Assembly: GCA_037893245.1 (NCBI GenBank)
Contig: JBAIAA010000650.1
Span: forward strand, 992,001-1,056,000
Reading direction: 5' to 3'
Source of the DNA: Crossaster papposus
Lineage: Eukaryota > Echinodermata > Asteroidea > Velatida > Solasteridae
DNA: 64,000 nt
The notes beneath the pieces were generated by a model that saw nothing but the letters and a program-made list of their open reading frames with translations, was not told the origin of the DNA and did not search any database. A program made the translations under genes and the position numbers. This document shows positions 19,130-31,900 of this stretch, piece after piece (the first letter of the stretch is position 1; each line of letters starts with the position of its first letter).

Positions 19130-20190
19130 CATGCCTATCCCACGGTACAAAAGCATTGCATTATTATGATGGTCGCCACAAGGCCCGCTCTACCACTACG
19201 CATCAAGGTCTGTTGACGTCGTCATAATTTTGAAAGCTCTTTTTAGATAGGATTTTCCCCCTAAGTGACAGTTTTGGTCATTGAGTATTTCAGTCAATCA
19301 AATTCGTCCTGAATTTCTGTTCATTGTATATTTTGCTTTGGGAAAACACGTTTAACATGTTTAACAAAACATCAATAGAAACTTTCTGCATTGTATACAC
19401 CGAAATAAAAACCCTTCTTCAAAAGAAACAAAAAGAAAGAACAGTGCAGAAAAAAATAGGTTACGCAAATGGGTCGTGCTTGAATTTGTTGAGGTCAAAG
19501 TTCAGGCAACTGTTAAAAAAATCCTGATGTTATTGTCTGCCTAAACTAGACTACACACACAGCAATCGCTGCTTGGCAATTGATGAAAGTGCAATGGCGA
19601 ACTCGCAACCCTCTAAAAAAAAAAAGACAGACAAAAGCGGTACTTCAAAATTCTCTCCTTCCAAAAAAAAGAGGAGAATATTAAAAAAAAAAAAAATCGG
19701 GCATGTGTATATTTTTCTGTGTGATGGATGGTTTATTTGTGTGGGTTTATGGAGGTTATCGATCAGATCGAGTAAGAGGGGGAAATTGAAGTGTTTACTC
19801 GGAATAGAACGTGACCCCGTTTTTACCCTGCCAGATTTCACTCGCCGCGCGCGTTGCAGTCGAGTTTTTCCCCATCGAAAGTGGGTTAAAACTCACCGTC
19901 GTTATAATTGCAGTCCTGCTGTCGTTTGACCATTTTCGTACCACATTGTTGAGTCTCCCACGACTGCCAAAGGTCAGTTTTTGGATGTGCTAGCCGTCAT
20001 TCACCCATAAGTTGTCATAATTTCCCGCGGTCGCGTTTAAGTTTTGTTTGTATACGCGCCTAAAAAACGTCGATTCCGCGCGTGCGCTGTTGCACGGTGT
20101 GGGCGCCTATGACACACGCTTGTTGACGGCTTTATGGCTATTATTTAATGGCGTAATATATAATGGCGTAATTTATACGACCATAAAGCT

Positions 20191-20209
20191 GGGGGGGGGG
20201 GGGGGGGGG
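20191..20209. repeat. Poly-G run
   Basis: 19 consecutive G residues. Confidence 0.95.
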
Positions 20210-20601
20210 CCTACTGAATGACACTTCCCATTTTCAAATAGTCGCTCGTTGCAAGTGGTCGTAAATAAGTCATATAAAAGTCAGTCCGTGGATTTGTTTC
20301 ACCATGGGCATTGTGTGTAGTAGTTGCACCTCAATATTTTTTACGAAAAGGCATATTCCTTTATCTGCCTTCCTCCTGCTTAGTTGGTGTATGGTACCCA
20401 AGAAATACAAAGCATTCATTCTTGCACTGAATATACCACGGATAGTTTTGTTTCTGTAAACTTTGACTCCATAGATTTGGACCTGCCGTCACCGCCACAG
20501 CCGTCTTTTTCTTTTGTTGTTTTACTTAATACCGGAACGACGCCCTCTGTCGCTGACAAAGCACCCGTCGAATTGTGCGCATGCGTGTGGTGGGTTTTAT
20601 C

Positions 20602-20705
20602 GGCCGTTTTTCCAAACCCTAGGCTTCGCTCGGCTGCATCCCCATAGTCAAACTGCATGAACGACGCCGAATTCGGAGACGAAGCTACAGGTTTTGAAAA
20701 CAGCC
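20602..20705. mobile_element. ~104-bp palindromic element (GGCCGTTTTCCAAACCC family), copy
   Basis: Left arm GGCCGTTTTTCCAAACCCTA, right arm GCTACAGGTTTTGAAAACAG plus CC. The centre carries CAAACTGCATGAACGA, shared with the copies at 34295-34395 and 61436-61522. Confidence 0.75.
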
Positions 20706-23554
20706 ATACCAGCTGATGTGTCCTCAGTATCGATGAGTTCAGGGTGACTCGATCCTCTCGGATTATTCCGACAGCACATTAATCTTCCCCCGGTGTCGAA
20801 ACCATGACCCCCCTTATACCGTCCCCAGTCCAAATGAAGTGGCGGGCCCATATATATCATCGTCGGCGCGTGGTATTGTCGTGAACGAGTCTGATGGAAA
20901 AGAAAGGGTTTAACGACTATATTGTTGCCTTTCACCAACGTGTTTTTACACTGTATATAATCAGTGTTGTTCCGATGAATTCTTTCGAGAAAAGAAATCA
21001 CTAACTTGGACGACTTTGTCTAAATTTAAAGACGAGCCTACTGTGTTTGTATAACAATATTGGCTGCGTGCTAGGAATTGACAAATCGCTTAGTTATTAT
21101 CTGTAAAGGTTAAGCAATTTTAAGATATGTGAGTGGTTCTATGAGCGTTCATGTTCAGAATACCTATAGCTCGTTCATTGCCCTACTTAAACGTTTTCAA
21201 GCCGCGAGAGGGCGCTTGATATATAAACCATGTCACCGCGGGTCAGGCAAAGATCTGTCAAGGACCGATGTTTACCTCTGCTTTTGAAGAATTAGCGAGC
21301 GGTATCTCTGGCCCCCATCGGCCCGCCAGCAAGTTAACACCGGCGAAGGGAGTAACCCTAGCCGAGCCCCGCGGCCCGATAGCCCCGGCGGCCTAAAGGC
21401 CAGCCTCGCCCCGCTGACTCGAGCGATAAGGATGAAGGATGAAGGACCGGAATGCATGTCACGGGTTGAGATGGAACACGACCGTTAGCATTCCTCGTGC
21501 AATAACCAAGCCCGATAACCCCATCACACGTTGTATTACACTACCTAAAAGTTGACCTCGAATTGCAGGCCGGCATTCCCGCCATATTTTCCCAGCGAGT
21601 TCCAACCGATGATTTGTCAGAAACATCAAACACACCCATCCCGTTTCCTTTATACCACGCGGTATCTATTTGTATAGATGTCAATCCGCGGTCGTTAAAC
21701 TAATTTAACTAAAGACCAATGGTGTTCTTTTTCTATAATCAGGCATTGGACATTTCCTCTATTAAGCTGATTTCGTCTGTTTTCATTAAGATTTTTCGTT
21801 TTTTCTCTCTTCCCTTTCTTCTCTTGAAGGAAAAAATTTCTTGGTGTCAATGGCCGAAACAACTTCATCAGAAAGTGCAGCTGAAACGCAACATGCTCAA
21901 ATTTCATAGAGCGCACACTGCACTGGCGGACTTGGAATCCAAACCGCTAGGTCCTTCCCATCATGCCTTGCTAAAAAAACATCAGTATACAGACGACATA
22001 ATTTGCCTGGCGGGAAACTGAACCCTCGCACAAAAATGTCATAGAGAGAGACCAAGTGTTGTCGGGTATAATGTGCATGAGAGGTGTGGTTTGTATGGTG
22101 TGTTATTTTTAAACCTGCGTCTCCGGTTAAAGATCGGGCTTAGTTCCCGACAGGCTTAAGTAAACACACGGGGATGTTTTTTGTGTGGTGCGGGGAGCTA
22201 GGGCCCAAACTGGTCTCATTCAACGGGGGAATTTGCTGCTCTGCGCCCGCCCGCCCCGGGTGTTGACGGGCCTAGCTTGGCTAGTACGCTGACAGTCTTG
22301 AAAAGATGTGAATTTGTCCTGAGAACAAAGAAGTGGTAATTATTTGGGGACTCGCAGGTTTTTGCAGCTTCATAATAAACTGTTTTTTTCCCTCCATTCG
22401 GGCTGAACGTGTGTGGTATTCTGCGGTTAGTTTAATATAGATATTGTGGCAAACCACAAGAAATTAACTATTTTTGTAAAGTTTTTTAGGCCTGACCTTT
22501 TTGGGAAATATAGGCCTATTCGGTTTCGTGGTACAGAATTCATGGAAAGTTGTCGTTAAGTTAAAACCGAAAAGTACCTTAAAAAAACACCAACATTATT
22601 GTTTGAACTAAAAACATTTGGTACGGGTGCAAGTACATTTGTGTAGTTTGTTTCCATACAGTACATGTACATTATGTGTACATTCGCCGTGCATCTGTAA
22701 CGACTGTCCGCGGTGCGCAGACTCTGTGACCTCAGCGTGACCTCGTTGCGTATCCCACAAAGCCCTGGTCAGTAAATCACTCGTTACTCGACTATAGAAC
22801 GCTCCTTACATGCGCTGTTTATTCCCATTTGTACGGATCTCGTTACATTTTCAGTCAAGCAGAAAGACCCATGGAGCAGGGTACACTTTTAATTGGTGTC
22901 CGGCTTGTTGTTGTTCTAACTCCGTGAGTGGCGAGTACCAGGAAGAGGTCAAAGGTCAGGGGTCAATTCGTACCACCTCGTAGCACTTCGCCATTAACAT
23001 TTCACCAAAGCAATTTTCTCTGTCTCCAATTTCTCTTTCAAAAAAAGAAGTCTGCAGTTTTGTTATGGCGATTTCTGGTGGAGCATTGCGACATGCGCCA
23101 CTCACTGACTAGCAGAACGTCAATAACCATGTCACTAGAATTTGGCGCCGGATTTCGGGCAAAATTATGGTAATGCTAGCACAGACAATTAGCTTAGCAG
23201 TGGTACTATACCAGCCAAAATGTCGTTCAATGTATAAAATGGATCGTGACTGGTTCCCACTTGATTTTTGCTTAGCTTAAAACAACAAAATGCTCATCAA
23301 TCTTTACTGCTGAGCAAATCATGAACTTTGACATTGTACGTATTATATACAAATTTTCCTTTTTTTGCCTTTTTCAACTCAACTTGAATCATTACACACG
23401 CAGATGAAAGTTCAAGATGCAGTCAGCTTCTTGGTTTTGCTGCAAAGTTCCCCATTCCTAACACAATTTCCTAATCAATAACATGTGGCACCATTTTAAT
23501 ACCGCTAGCCAATTTTCATCTCCAGTTTCGTTTCCCGAATCCAGGCTCCTACTT

Positions 23555-23568
23555 CCCCCCCCCCCCCC
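23555..23568. repeat. Poly-C run
   Basis: About 14 consecutive C residues. Confidence 0.9.
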
Positions 23569-24618
23569 TTTTTCTTATTAAAATTCCCGGTTTTAGTATT
23601 TTTTCTATACGAGAGCTTTTCAACTCACAAATCAAGCCGGTGAAATACGATAGTCTTTCACGGCCTAAAATGTCCGCTCATAAACCCTCCAAAATGTACC
23701 AGTCGCTTTTTCTGTATCAGACGAGAAAAAAAAATACCCGCAGAGTACATAATATTGCCTAAAATCCTCCTCTTCTTAAAAAAGTAAGTTTTTCAATCTG
23801 TCTGTGTGGTGTTTTTTTACAAGACCGTAAAAAAACCGACCATTTAGCAGAGGCGAAAAAAAACCTAATAACCAAGATAGAATGTGCTCAATAAAGAAAT
23901 TGAGAGTCACACTATTCCCCCAGAATGAAAGCCTTAGGGCGGCCATTTTGAAAGATCGGTTTTCGTGCGGATTGAAAAAAAAAGAGCTATTTTTTCGAAA
24001 CTTGAGATGAATGCTCCGCGGCCGCCGTGGCGCGCGCTCCAGATTGTTTTCATTTTCACTATACTTCTTTGCTCTTTGCTTTTTATTTTTTGTTGTCGTT
24101 TCCTTCTGATTGTGAAAGTACCTCTTTTTCTCTTCATGATTTCTTGACAGCACCTTGGGGCTGTCGTGAAACTCGCCCTATTGCAGTGTGTAGTTTCAAC
24201 CGGTCTGTATAGTGTAACACTCCGTCAAGGGTCGTTGACTTGCAGTGTAGACATCATCGGTGAAGTAGAGTATCCAGGTAGTCTAGTAGTAGGGACTGAG
24301 GGGAGCACGAGGCGGCTCACAAGGGTCGGTTAGCACCCTTCAGATCCATGGTTGGTTGACCGTCTCTTATCCCACGGCCCTCTCGACTCGGAGAAACATC
24401 TTACAGGCGTCAAAATCCCTGTCAAGGAAAGAAATAAGCCAACTCGGTGGCATATCTGAAGAAAACACGGATGACAACTTCTCTTCACTGAACTCCGTGG
24501 TTCTTCTTGCGATATTCGGGACATTCGAAGTTATTAAAGTTACAACGCGGTACTACTCTACTAAATCCGAGAGCAGCCATTTTTGTTACGGTAACACCGC
24601 TCGTGCGTGTCGCGCTCT

Positions 24619-24856
24619 GGGCCTATTTTATGGAACTGCTAAGCACAAAAACATTGCTTAGCATGACAATTCTTCCTTAGTTGGCCAAAACAGGGTTATT
24701 TTCAGGTGATGTATCTTGCTTGTGGTTAGAATTCAGCTGGTTTTTGCTTAACATGAAAAACACAACGGGTTTTTGCTGGTAACCTGTTTTTAGTGAGCCA
24801 GACTTGTTTATGCTAAGCAAATTGTTGTGCTTAGCAGCTCCGTGAAATTGAATCCG
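24619..24856. mobile_element. Copy of the GGGCCCAATTT MITE family
   Basis: The left end GGGCCTATTTTATGGAACTG followed by CTAAGCAC pairs with the right end GTGCTTAGCAGCTCCGTGAA followed by ATTG. The interior includes GGTAACCTGTTTTTAG and repeated GCTTA motifs shared with the other copies. Confidence 0.75.
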
Positions 24857-25398
24857 GTAGCCAAAATGCAGTGTTGTAAAAAAGCTTCACCTACTTTGAA
24901 GTACAACATTGCGCGCGAGGAATACTTCTATATTAAATACCACAGCATTTTCCCGTTATTTTCTGGTCTGAGCGTGGCCTCGAAAGTGACTGGCTGTCGA
25001 GCCTAATAACGCGGGAACCAGTCTACATGTATATCTCGTGCATAGAAAACGTACGCGGCAGCCTGGACATTCCAAACGATAACCATGTTAACCAAGACTC
25101 CCAAAATCACAGACGTGAAAACGAATAGTGGAGCAGATTTTGGGACAAATCAAAGGAGAAATGAAAGACAAAACACACGAAAGGAAGAATAATTTACGAC
25201 CACGACACTGTCATAAATATCATGTTATACCCCCGTTAGGTTAGCACAGTGATAAATGCCTCATTGGCTTGGATTCAATTTCAGGTTTTTGTTTTCAACT
25301 TGGACCGAGAACCGAGAGAGAAAGAAAAAACCTTCGTCTTATTCACCAAGGCAAAGTTCAAGTGTGGGACCGTAAAACACGCCGTCTGTGGAGCGGGA

Positions 25399-25411
25399 GG
25401 GGGGGGGGGGG
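25399..25411. repeat. Poly-G run
   Basis: About 13 consecutive G residues. Confidence 0.9.
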
Positions 25412-25647
25412 TCGTTCGATCAATCATCGGCCGGGGGGAAGTGGAATTTTCTCGGTGCATAATGATGTTCGTCGTCGATGCCCCGCCTCATGGATAACTT
25501 GCAAAGTTTTTTTTCACACATTGACCCTAACATCCTAGGCATTTGGGAATACTACAAAAAAGTACTGCATTCCGGGTAATCCTTCGGGAGCTGAATGGTA
25601 TTTTGTCTTTGTGTTGGTTATGTTTTGTATTTAATTATTTTATGTAT

Positions 25648-25706
25648 TCTTTGTAATTTTGGTCTGTGCATTTTTTGATGTTTCCCGAGAAATAAAATAG
25701 AGAATA
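25648..25706. repeat. 59-bp dispersed repeat containing AATAAA, copy 1
   Basis: Matches 54782-54840 at 58 of 59 positions, including GTAATTTTGGTCTGTGCATT and CCCGAGAAATAAAATAGAG. The flanks are unrelated. An AATAAA followed by a simple AGAGAATA-type end suggests the 3' tail of a retroposon, but no body was recognised. Confidence 0.75.
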
Positions 25707-27075
25707 CTACATGCAATTTACTCAGTATTTTGTAGTATTTGGTGACGTATATCTGAGCATGCAAAAGCGCGAGCATCGGCCAATCGTAGTCGACTGACGT
25801 CATTTTGTAATAGAATGTTGACTATTTTGATTTCGATTGGTCAATTTGGCTGCCACGTTTTTGTAACGCAACATGACACGGACACCTGCTGAATGGGCAG
25901 AATTTCTGAATCCTCGCCTCAAAATAATCAACGACCCCTTTGAATAGAAACACGTTGGGTGGGCATTGTTTGCGAGATGGCCGAGCGAACTAGTTATTCT
26001 CATAATCCCTTCGTCTTCTCGGCCAAAAGATCGTGAAGATATCCCTGCTTTTCTTTCCCGTTTGTCTTCCTTTTCAAGTGAGCCGAAAAGTGACAAGCGC
26101 TCTTTGTTCAGCTTCTTCAGAAGTGTGTTTATCGCTGTTCGATTCTCGTCAGTCTTATTAGTTTCTTGCCCGTAGGCATCTACCGAGAAACAAGAAATAA
26201 AGACCTTCGACTGAATAGTAAGTGATCATCACCGCACAGGCTTGAGTTGGTGAGCCGTTAAATTAGTCTTTTCATCAAAATGTCTGGGGCAAAGGACGCT
26301 GCTGTATGGAACGCCGACAAGGACAACGATCAATTGAGTGTGTTGTTCACCACGTATGCTTTTCTCTAGAGTTACAAACGACAGCAGAATTTAGATGTTG
26401 GATTGTCGAAGCCAAGTAGATGTATTGGTGTGATTTTCGTTCAGTAAAACGTATTTTAGATATTTGACATTTTGTTTTTAATTTACACTATATTACTGTT
26501 GAAACATGGTTGAAAGTACAACAGATATGGCAGACCAGGGGAACAGAAACGCCCTTTGAACAACGACTAGTTTTTCTGTGACAAGATTAATATGCAAGTC
26601 GAGTTTGCCACGGAGCAAACCTCAATCCTAGCCTATTTTGTCCACATTGGCCTTCCATACCTCCCAAGGTCGACACGAGAGGTATGGCGAATAACCTTCC
26701 TTTCATTAGCGTAGGTTTATCCACGGTACAGACTGAATCCCAAACATTCCCCCGTTGTTTGGACTAGCTTATACAAAATGTATAAGACGCCTGAACAACC
26801 ACACCGCTAATTCTTCTTTTACGTAACAAGAGTCCGCGTATAACCTCCGCTGACTGATTCGGTTTCAGATCAGTCAAGCGAAGCGGAAAGAAATACCTAC
26901 GCTGTAATTGGGTTTTTGGCGGATATCTAGTCTGGGCGTCTGGCGTATATAAGTCCTGAGGCGATATGTAGTCTCGGTGTGTTCGCTCCACACACTGGGC
27001 AGCGGGTACCATTTGGGGGGAATGCAAGTTTTGATAGAGTTTACCTAGTAAAGTATGCGATGTAGTAAGCTGCCT

Positions 27076-27098
27076 GAGCTTGGGGTTTGGAAAACGGC
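27076..27098. repeat. Half copy of the GGCCGTTTTCCAAACCC palindromic family
   Basis: Reads GAGCTTGGGGTTTGGAAAAC then GGCC, i.e. one terminal arm of the family. No partner arm was seen nearby. Confidence 0.55.
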
Positions 27099-28169
27099 CA
27101 TGGCCAAATTAATAGGAACACTAGCTTCAATACTCGTCATTGTACACAGATCTATTGGCGTTTTAGGTTAAACGAGAATTCTCCCGTACCAATTCGCCTC
27201 CATATTGACATGTAGCCCTTGAGTTATTTTTATTCAAACAACTGAATGTTCAAACAACTCTTGTGACGTCACTCTATTCAGAGAAGTGTCGATTCTTTCT
27301 TTTTAATGTACACTTAACTGTACATTCAAGAACTGAACGCTTTTGTTTCGTTACTTAACACGAGGTCTAGTCTATGGAAACAAGTAATACATAATAATGT
27401 CTTATGACTCATCTCGTTCGATCAGCCTGTACCGCCCTCTCACGTCAAACTCTCAATCTTGTATCTAGCTTATACTATACCGGAATCATTAGTGGCCAAT
27501 CCGACCAAACATTGAAACTTTTTCCTTTTCGTTTCTTCCCTTAACATCAACACGCACTGCAAGTTTTTCCTCCTAGTATTGTATTTGTCCAAGTGTCTTG
27601 AGTAAATAATACCCGTGTCTGGGAATCCCTGGTTTTTTTATCATGGGGGAAATCACCGATGCCGACCCATCGAGCGCAGATTGTGACGGGGGCGCCAGGC
27701 AGTCAAGGACCGCATGTTTACTCACGACCAACCCGCTCCATCTCTCAATCTTGCGCTCTTGGACAGCCCCCCCCCCAAAAAAAAAAAAAACCAAAACAAA
27801 AAAAAAAGTGCTGAAATTAATGAATAAACAAATAGATGAAACCCAACCCTATGCTGAACAAAAATATATACGAGATAATTTATCATTCCCCAGTTAGGTA
27901 TAAATGATTGTTTTTTTGTATTTCAACGCACGCAGTGCTTTCTTAATTGCCTTGTTTAATGGGTGGGCTTGCTCAGCAAGGGACCTACACGCGCGCTCGT
28001 AATGCAGCGCACGGAGCGCGCGCCCCGACCGGAAGTCCCACTTTAGCAATTGGCGCGAAAACTACTCATTTTCTCCCGCCAAAATGTCTGCAGCTGGAGT
28101 GGGCGCATCGCGCGCGTGAATGATGATGAGCCTTTTACAAGGTGAAGAAAAAAACACTCTTTTGACAAC

Positions 28170-28282
28170 ATAGGCGTACTTCGTTTAATCATTATTTACT
28201 TTCAAATAAGTAAGATATTTCTTATTAATTCGGTATAGTTTTTTTGTGTCGATATCTGCAAATCGTGTATCCTACCTTTAAG
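28170..28282 (-). mobile_element. Partial TTAA-bounded MITE (family of 35666-36053)
   Basis: Read on the minus strand it starts TTAAAGGTAGGATACACGAT. It then matches the left ~110 bp of the 35666 element, including TTGCAGATATCGA and CTTATTTGAAAGTA. The far end is missing. Confidence 0.7.
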
Positions 28283-28608
28283 CATACACCACGTATTAAG
28301 AAACGGGGTTTTTTTCTTTCAAATTTGCCCTCAAAATTGTCATGACTAACATACCATCAACGTCGCATTTACGTGCTCCATTTGGTGCCGACATCACAGA
28401 TAAGCAAAATGCCGAATTCTTAAAAAAAAAACGGCTGAATGTTCTGACTTCCATACAAGAACAAATCAACGTTTTTGGAGTCTTTATAATTACAAAAACT
28501 TTGTCAGCCATTTTTGTGTTTATTGTTTCCTATACGTTCTACTCCAATATTCACACCAACACCCTTTTCCCCTCGCAGTTTATGCTTCTATCTTGCGAAT
28601 TAAGGTTA

Positions 28609-28953
28609 CGATTGTGGTGAGGTATCATGCTCAAGAACACAAATCATGTGCATTTCACAATCGTATGACGATTGTGGTGAAGTATCATGCTCAAGAACAC
28701 AAATCATGTGCACTGCACAATCGTATGACGATTGTGGTGAAGTATCATGCTCAAGAACACAAATCATGTGCACTGCACAATCGTATGACGATTGTGGTGA
28801 AGTATCATGCTCAAGAACACAAATCATGTGCATTGCACAATCGTATGACGATTGTGGTGAAGTATCATGCTCAAGAACACAAATCATGTGCACTGCACAA
28901 TCGTATTACGATTGTGGTGAAGTATCATGCTCAAGAACACAAATCATGTGCAC
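28609..28953. repeat. 60-bp tandem repeat, about 5.8 copies
   Basis: Unit of exactly 60 bp beginning GATTGTGGTGAAGTATCATG and containing CTCAAGAACACAAATCATGT and GCACTGCACAATCGTATGAC. Copies differ at only a few positions (T/C in CATTGCAC, TATTACG in the fifth). Because 60 is a multiple of three, frames on both strands stay open through the array. I treat these as artefacts. Part of the unit resembles the dispersed repeat at 4690-4725. Confidence 0.95.
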
Positions 28954-31900
28954 TAACCAGCACATATTACGTCCCGCCTCGGAATTAATGAATCGACAAA
29001 CAGATTTGGTTCAAACAATTTTCAAAACTCATCTGAAAACTTCGGCCAGAATATCGGATACGGTTTATCCGCATGCATCCCATATAAAGAGTACGATCGA
29101 TGTACGATCAAAGAGTAAGTATTACCCTTTGCTGTGAGCCAAACATTTTAACGAAGATTGTGATTGTACACACGTGCACTGTCCTGATCCCCTGGTATTA
29201 TTTTGTCGCTAGCGGCTACCAATCCATCCTCTTACTACTTAGCCCATGGGTGTTGTGTGTGTGTGTAGTGTGTTAGTATCTCAGCCATTCTTCTTTTGTC
29301 ATCGTCTTGCCTTTCTCTCCTTCGCTCTTCTCTCCCCTCTAAATCTCTGAGGAAATTACCAATTGATTATACGTGTACATCTTCTCAACGGGGGCCTCTA
29401 TTGACGATGATGAATGGCGCTAGGCGGGACCAGACGGCTGTTTTATGAAACTTCTCGCAGTGTAGTTGATTAACTATACGGCTAGGATAATCTACTATAC
29501 TTGCCATTTTGGTCACGTAGTTCGACGTGCAACAGCCGTTAGGAACAAATCCGAACACCGTCTTGGCGTCTAAAGAGGTCTAAAGAGGTGTAGAAAGTTT
29601 TTCTTTTGCCCCATCAAACACCGCCTGGTACTTACACACAGTACCAAACCGGCTTTTAAGCACTACCCCCTTTTAAGCACTACCCCTTTTCTTTGTACAC
29701 CTTGGCACAAAAGACGCCCCTTCAACGCACCCCTTAACACTGTATACAAAAGAGGCCATTAGCGTTATCGTGTCATCCCTCTTTTTCTCGTCTTGTCACT
29801 ATTTTTTTTTTTCACCCCTACGTCGTCTTTTGTCTCTTAAATCCCCCGTGTGTCAACTCACACACTACCGTTGCTCTCTTTTGCCCTTAATACTAGTCTA
29901 CGGTTCTAAACAAAAAACACGGTCTTCCTGATGAAAATGGCTGAACTCACCTGGGAAACAGCGGGGGAAAAAAAGGACGGGCGAAGCCAGCGGGCGGGGA
30001 TAGGATGACTGTCCGGGTGAAAAGCCTCGTTGCTTCGGCTGTCCGGTGGGACCGTAATGGGGTCAGCAACATTGCAATGACGGGTCGTGATTACTGGCTG
30101 AAGTTCGCCGACTTCAAGCAGACAAAGGTCTTACACTGTCAGTGTGTCTTGAAAGAGTTTGCAAATTTATGCAGACTATCGTTCCAATTTTTGTGATAAG
30201 ATAATATGTGAAGAAACCATGAACTTTATTGTACAGTAAACGTGTTGCTTGATAATTGGATATTTATGTTATATTGTAAATAGTTGACAATAATGTCGCC
30301 AATCAATGTCCTGCGATTTGCAAATAATACCGCAAAATGTTGTGTCAAAAGCTTTCTGAATTCCCAGTTTTTCCTTTCCAAAGATGCCACCGAAAAAGAA
30401 CGTTCTGCCAAAGTTTCCTAAATAAAACCACACATCGTAAAACACGGCAATAAATACCGTCTAGATTCCCAAATGCCCTTAAATATAGCTTAACAAAATA
30501 TTATGTTGCCCTATTTGGGTCCCTGATCCCGACTATTCGTCTTTTTGGCGGCGGTTGCTGTGCCCAAAAGCAAGGGTCGTGCGCTACTCGTTCGACCCAT
30601 ACATTTCGGATAATTTTACTTATCAAAACTCGTATCTTATCGTTTGAAATTTGTGCAATACTTTCCCATTTTCCCCTTAAAACACTTACATAGTACAACA
30701 CGCGATTCCATTTAACGTGTGCACAAAAGTGGGTCGACCACTCGACCGAATTTGCCCCGAACGATCGTGCATGTCTCTTCGACTCATGACTGAACCCTCT
30801 GCTCAGCACCCCCAAAAAATATCCAAAAAGCAATTTCCACCGACGCGAAGTGACAGCTTTCCCCGCTGTGTCATCAAGATTAATATCTTCATTCTAAATG
30901 TGTATAGGCCTATGCACATTAGACACGCTCGGTGTGGCTTGGGATATTTTTTTTTTGCCGCGCGTTTTCAGAGTATCTGGGTCAGCGGATTATTATAGGT
31001 TTTCTTCCGTCGATTTTTTTATTAGGATTACGAAAAACTGTGTTATCTCTCGAAATCCGCTTATAATTGTAACAGTCTGTTTTAAACTGTACAAAAATAC
31101 ACCGTAAAATTGGTATTAATGAATGAATGATGTAGACCTATTTGTTTTTAAATTCACCGATTTGCCATCAATTTCCGATGACACAAAGACAGCAGTTTGG
31201 TCGAGCTGTCAACATGAACACGTTGTCGTCTCAATAATGTTTGAGGCTTTCCAAAGTCGCATTTCTCCCTTTGTCCACGCGGAATCCAAGATGGCGTCGG
31301 GCGGGCTCATTACACGGCGGGCTGTCGGTACGTATTTCCGTCAACCGAGCTTCGTGCGCGCGCTTGTCCAAACACATCCCCCGCGATAATCGCGCGTGGA
31401 GACCAAGGAAAGGACTGCCAACAATAACATAAACTCGGGCCCCGTAGCGAATCCGAGAGTGCAGCGAGTGCAAAGCTGGCCAAAGCAATCTGCTAGCAGC
31501 TGATCCCCTTTCCCCCTCGTCTCAAAAAAATGTTTTCCCTGCAAATTCTTACTGACTGTTGAGGGAGATCGTATCACAAAATCCCCCATCAGTGCCAAGT
31601 TGCCCTGATTTGAAAGCTTGCAGTCCAACTGCTATCATAATACACGACCAAAAAATTAAAACGCCCGACCGTATTTTGAGAAGGAGAAAACAAAATCTTG
31701 CTAACTGAAACTCGACAATCTCTACCACCAGCTTGCCAGCAGCAAGCCTGGCTAGACCCCGGGTGTTCTAGAACCTGTGCTCGGTATGATGGGAAATCGC
31801 ATGTCGCCTGTGGCATTTTGCTATTTTTGTAAGTCGTCCCTTTTTTCAGGACAGACTATATAAGTGTTTAAAAAAAGGAATAATTTTGGCCCCACATAAT

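Larger units (their letters stand above)
19130..28169. other. Gene-free region with MITEs and homopolymers
   Basis: No convincing exon. Contents seen: poly-G 20191-20209, palindromic element 20602-20705, a CG-richer patch around 21230-21440, poly-C 23555-23568, a MITE 24619-24856, poly-G 25399-25411, a 59-bp shared repeat 25648-25706, CRE sites TGACGTCA at 25795 and 27264, and a half element at 27076-27098. Short open frames here have no recognisable similarity. Confidence 0.55.

Noticed and set aside
25870..26370. Possible LTR/leader with short frames (e.g. MSGAKDAAVWNADKD at 26280)
   Set aside because: AATAAA followed by a leader-like stretch and a good Kozak ATG is suggestive, but no paired LTR, primer-binding site or gag-like protein could be recognised.
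28593..29137. Repeat-protein-like frames and a CRISPR-like pattern
   Set aside because: A head-to-tail 60-bp satellite without spacers; frames are open on both strands for arithmetic reasons, with no start context or similarity.
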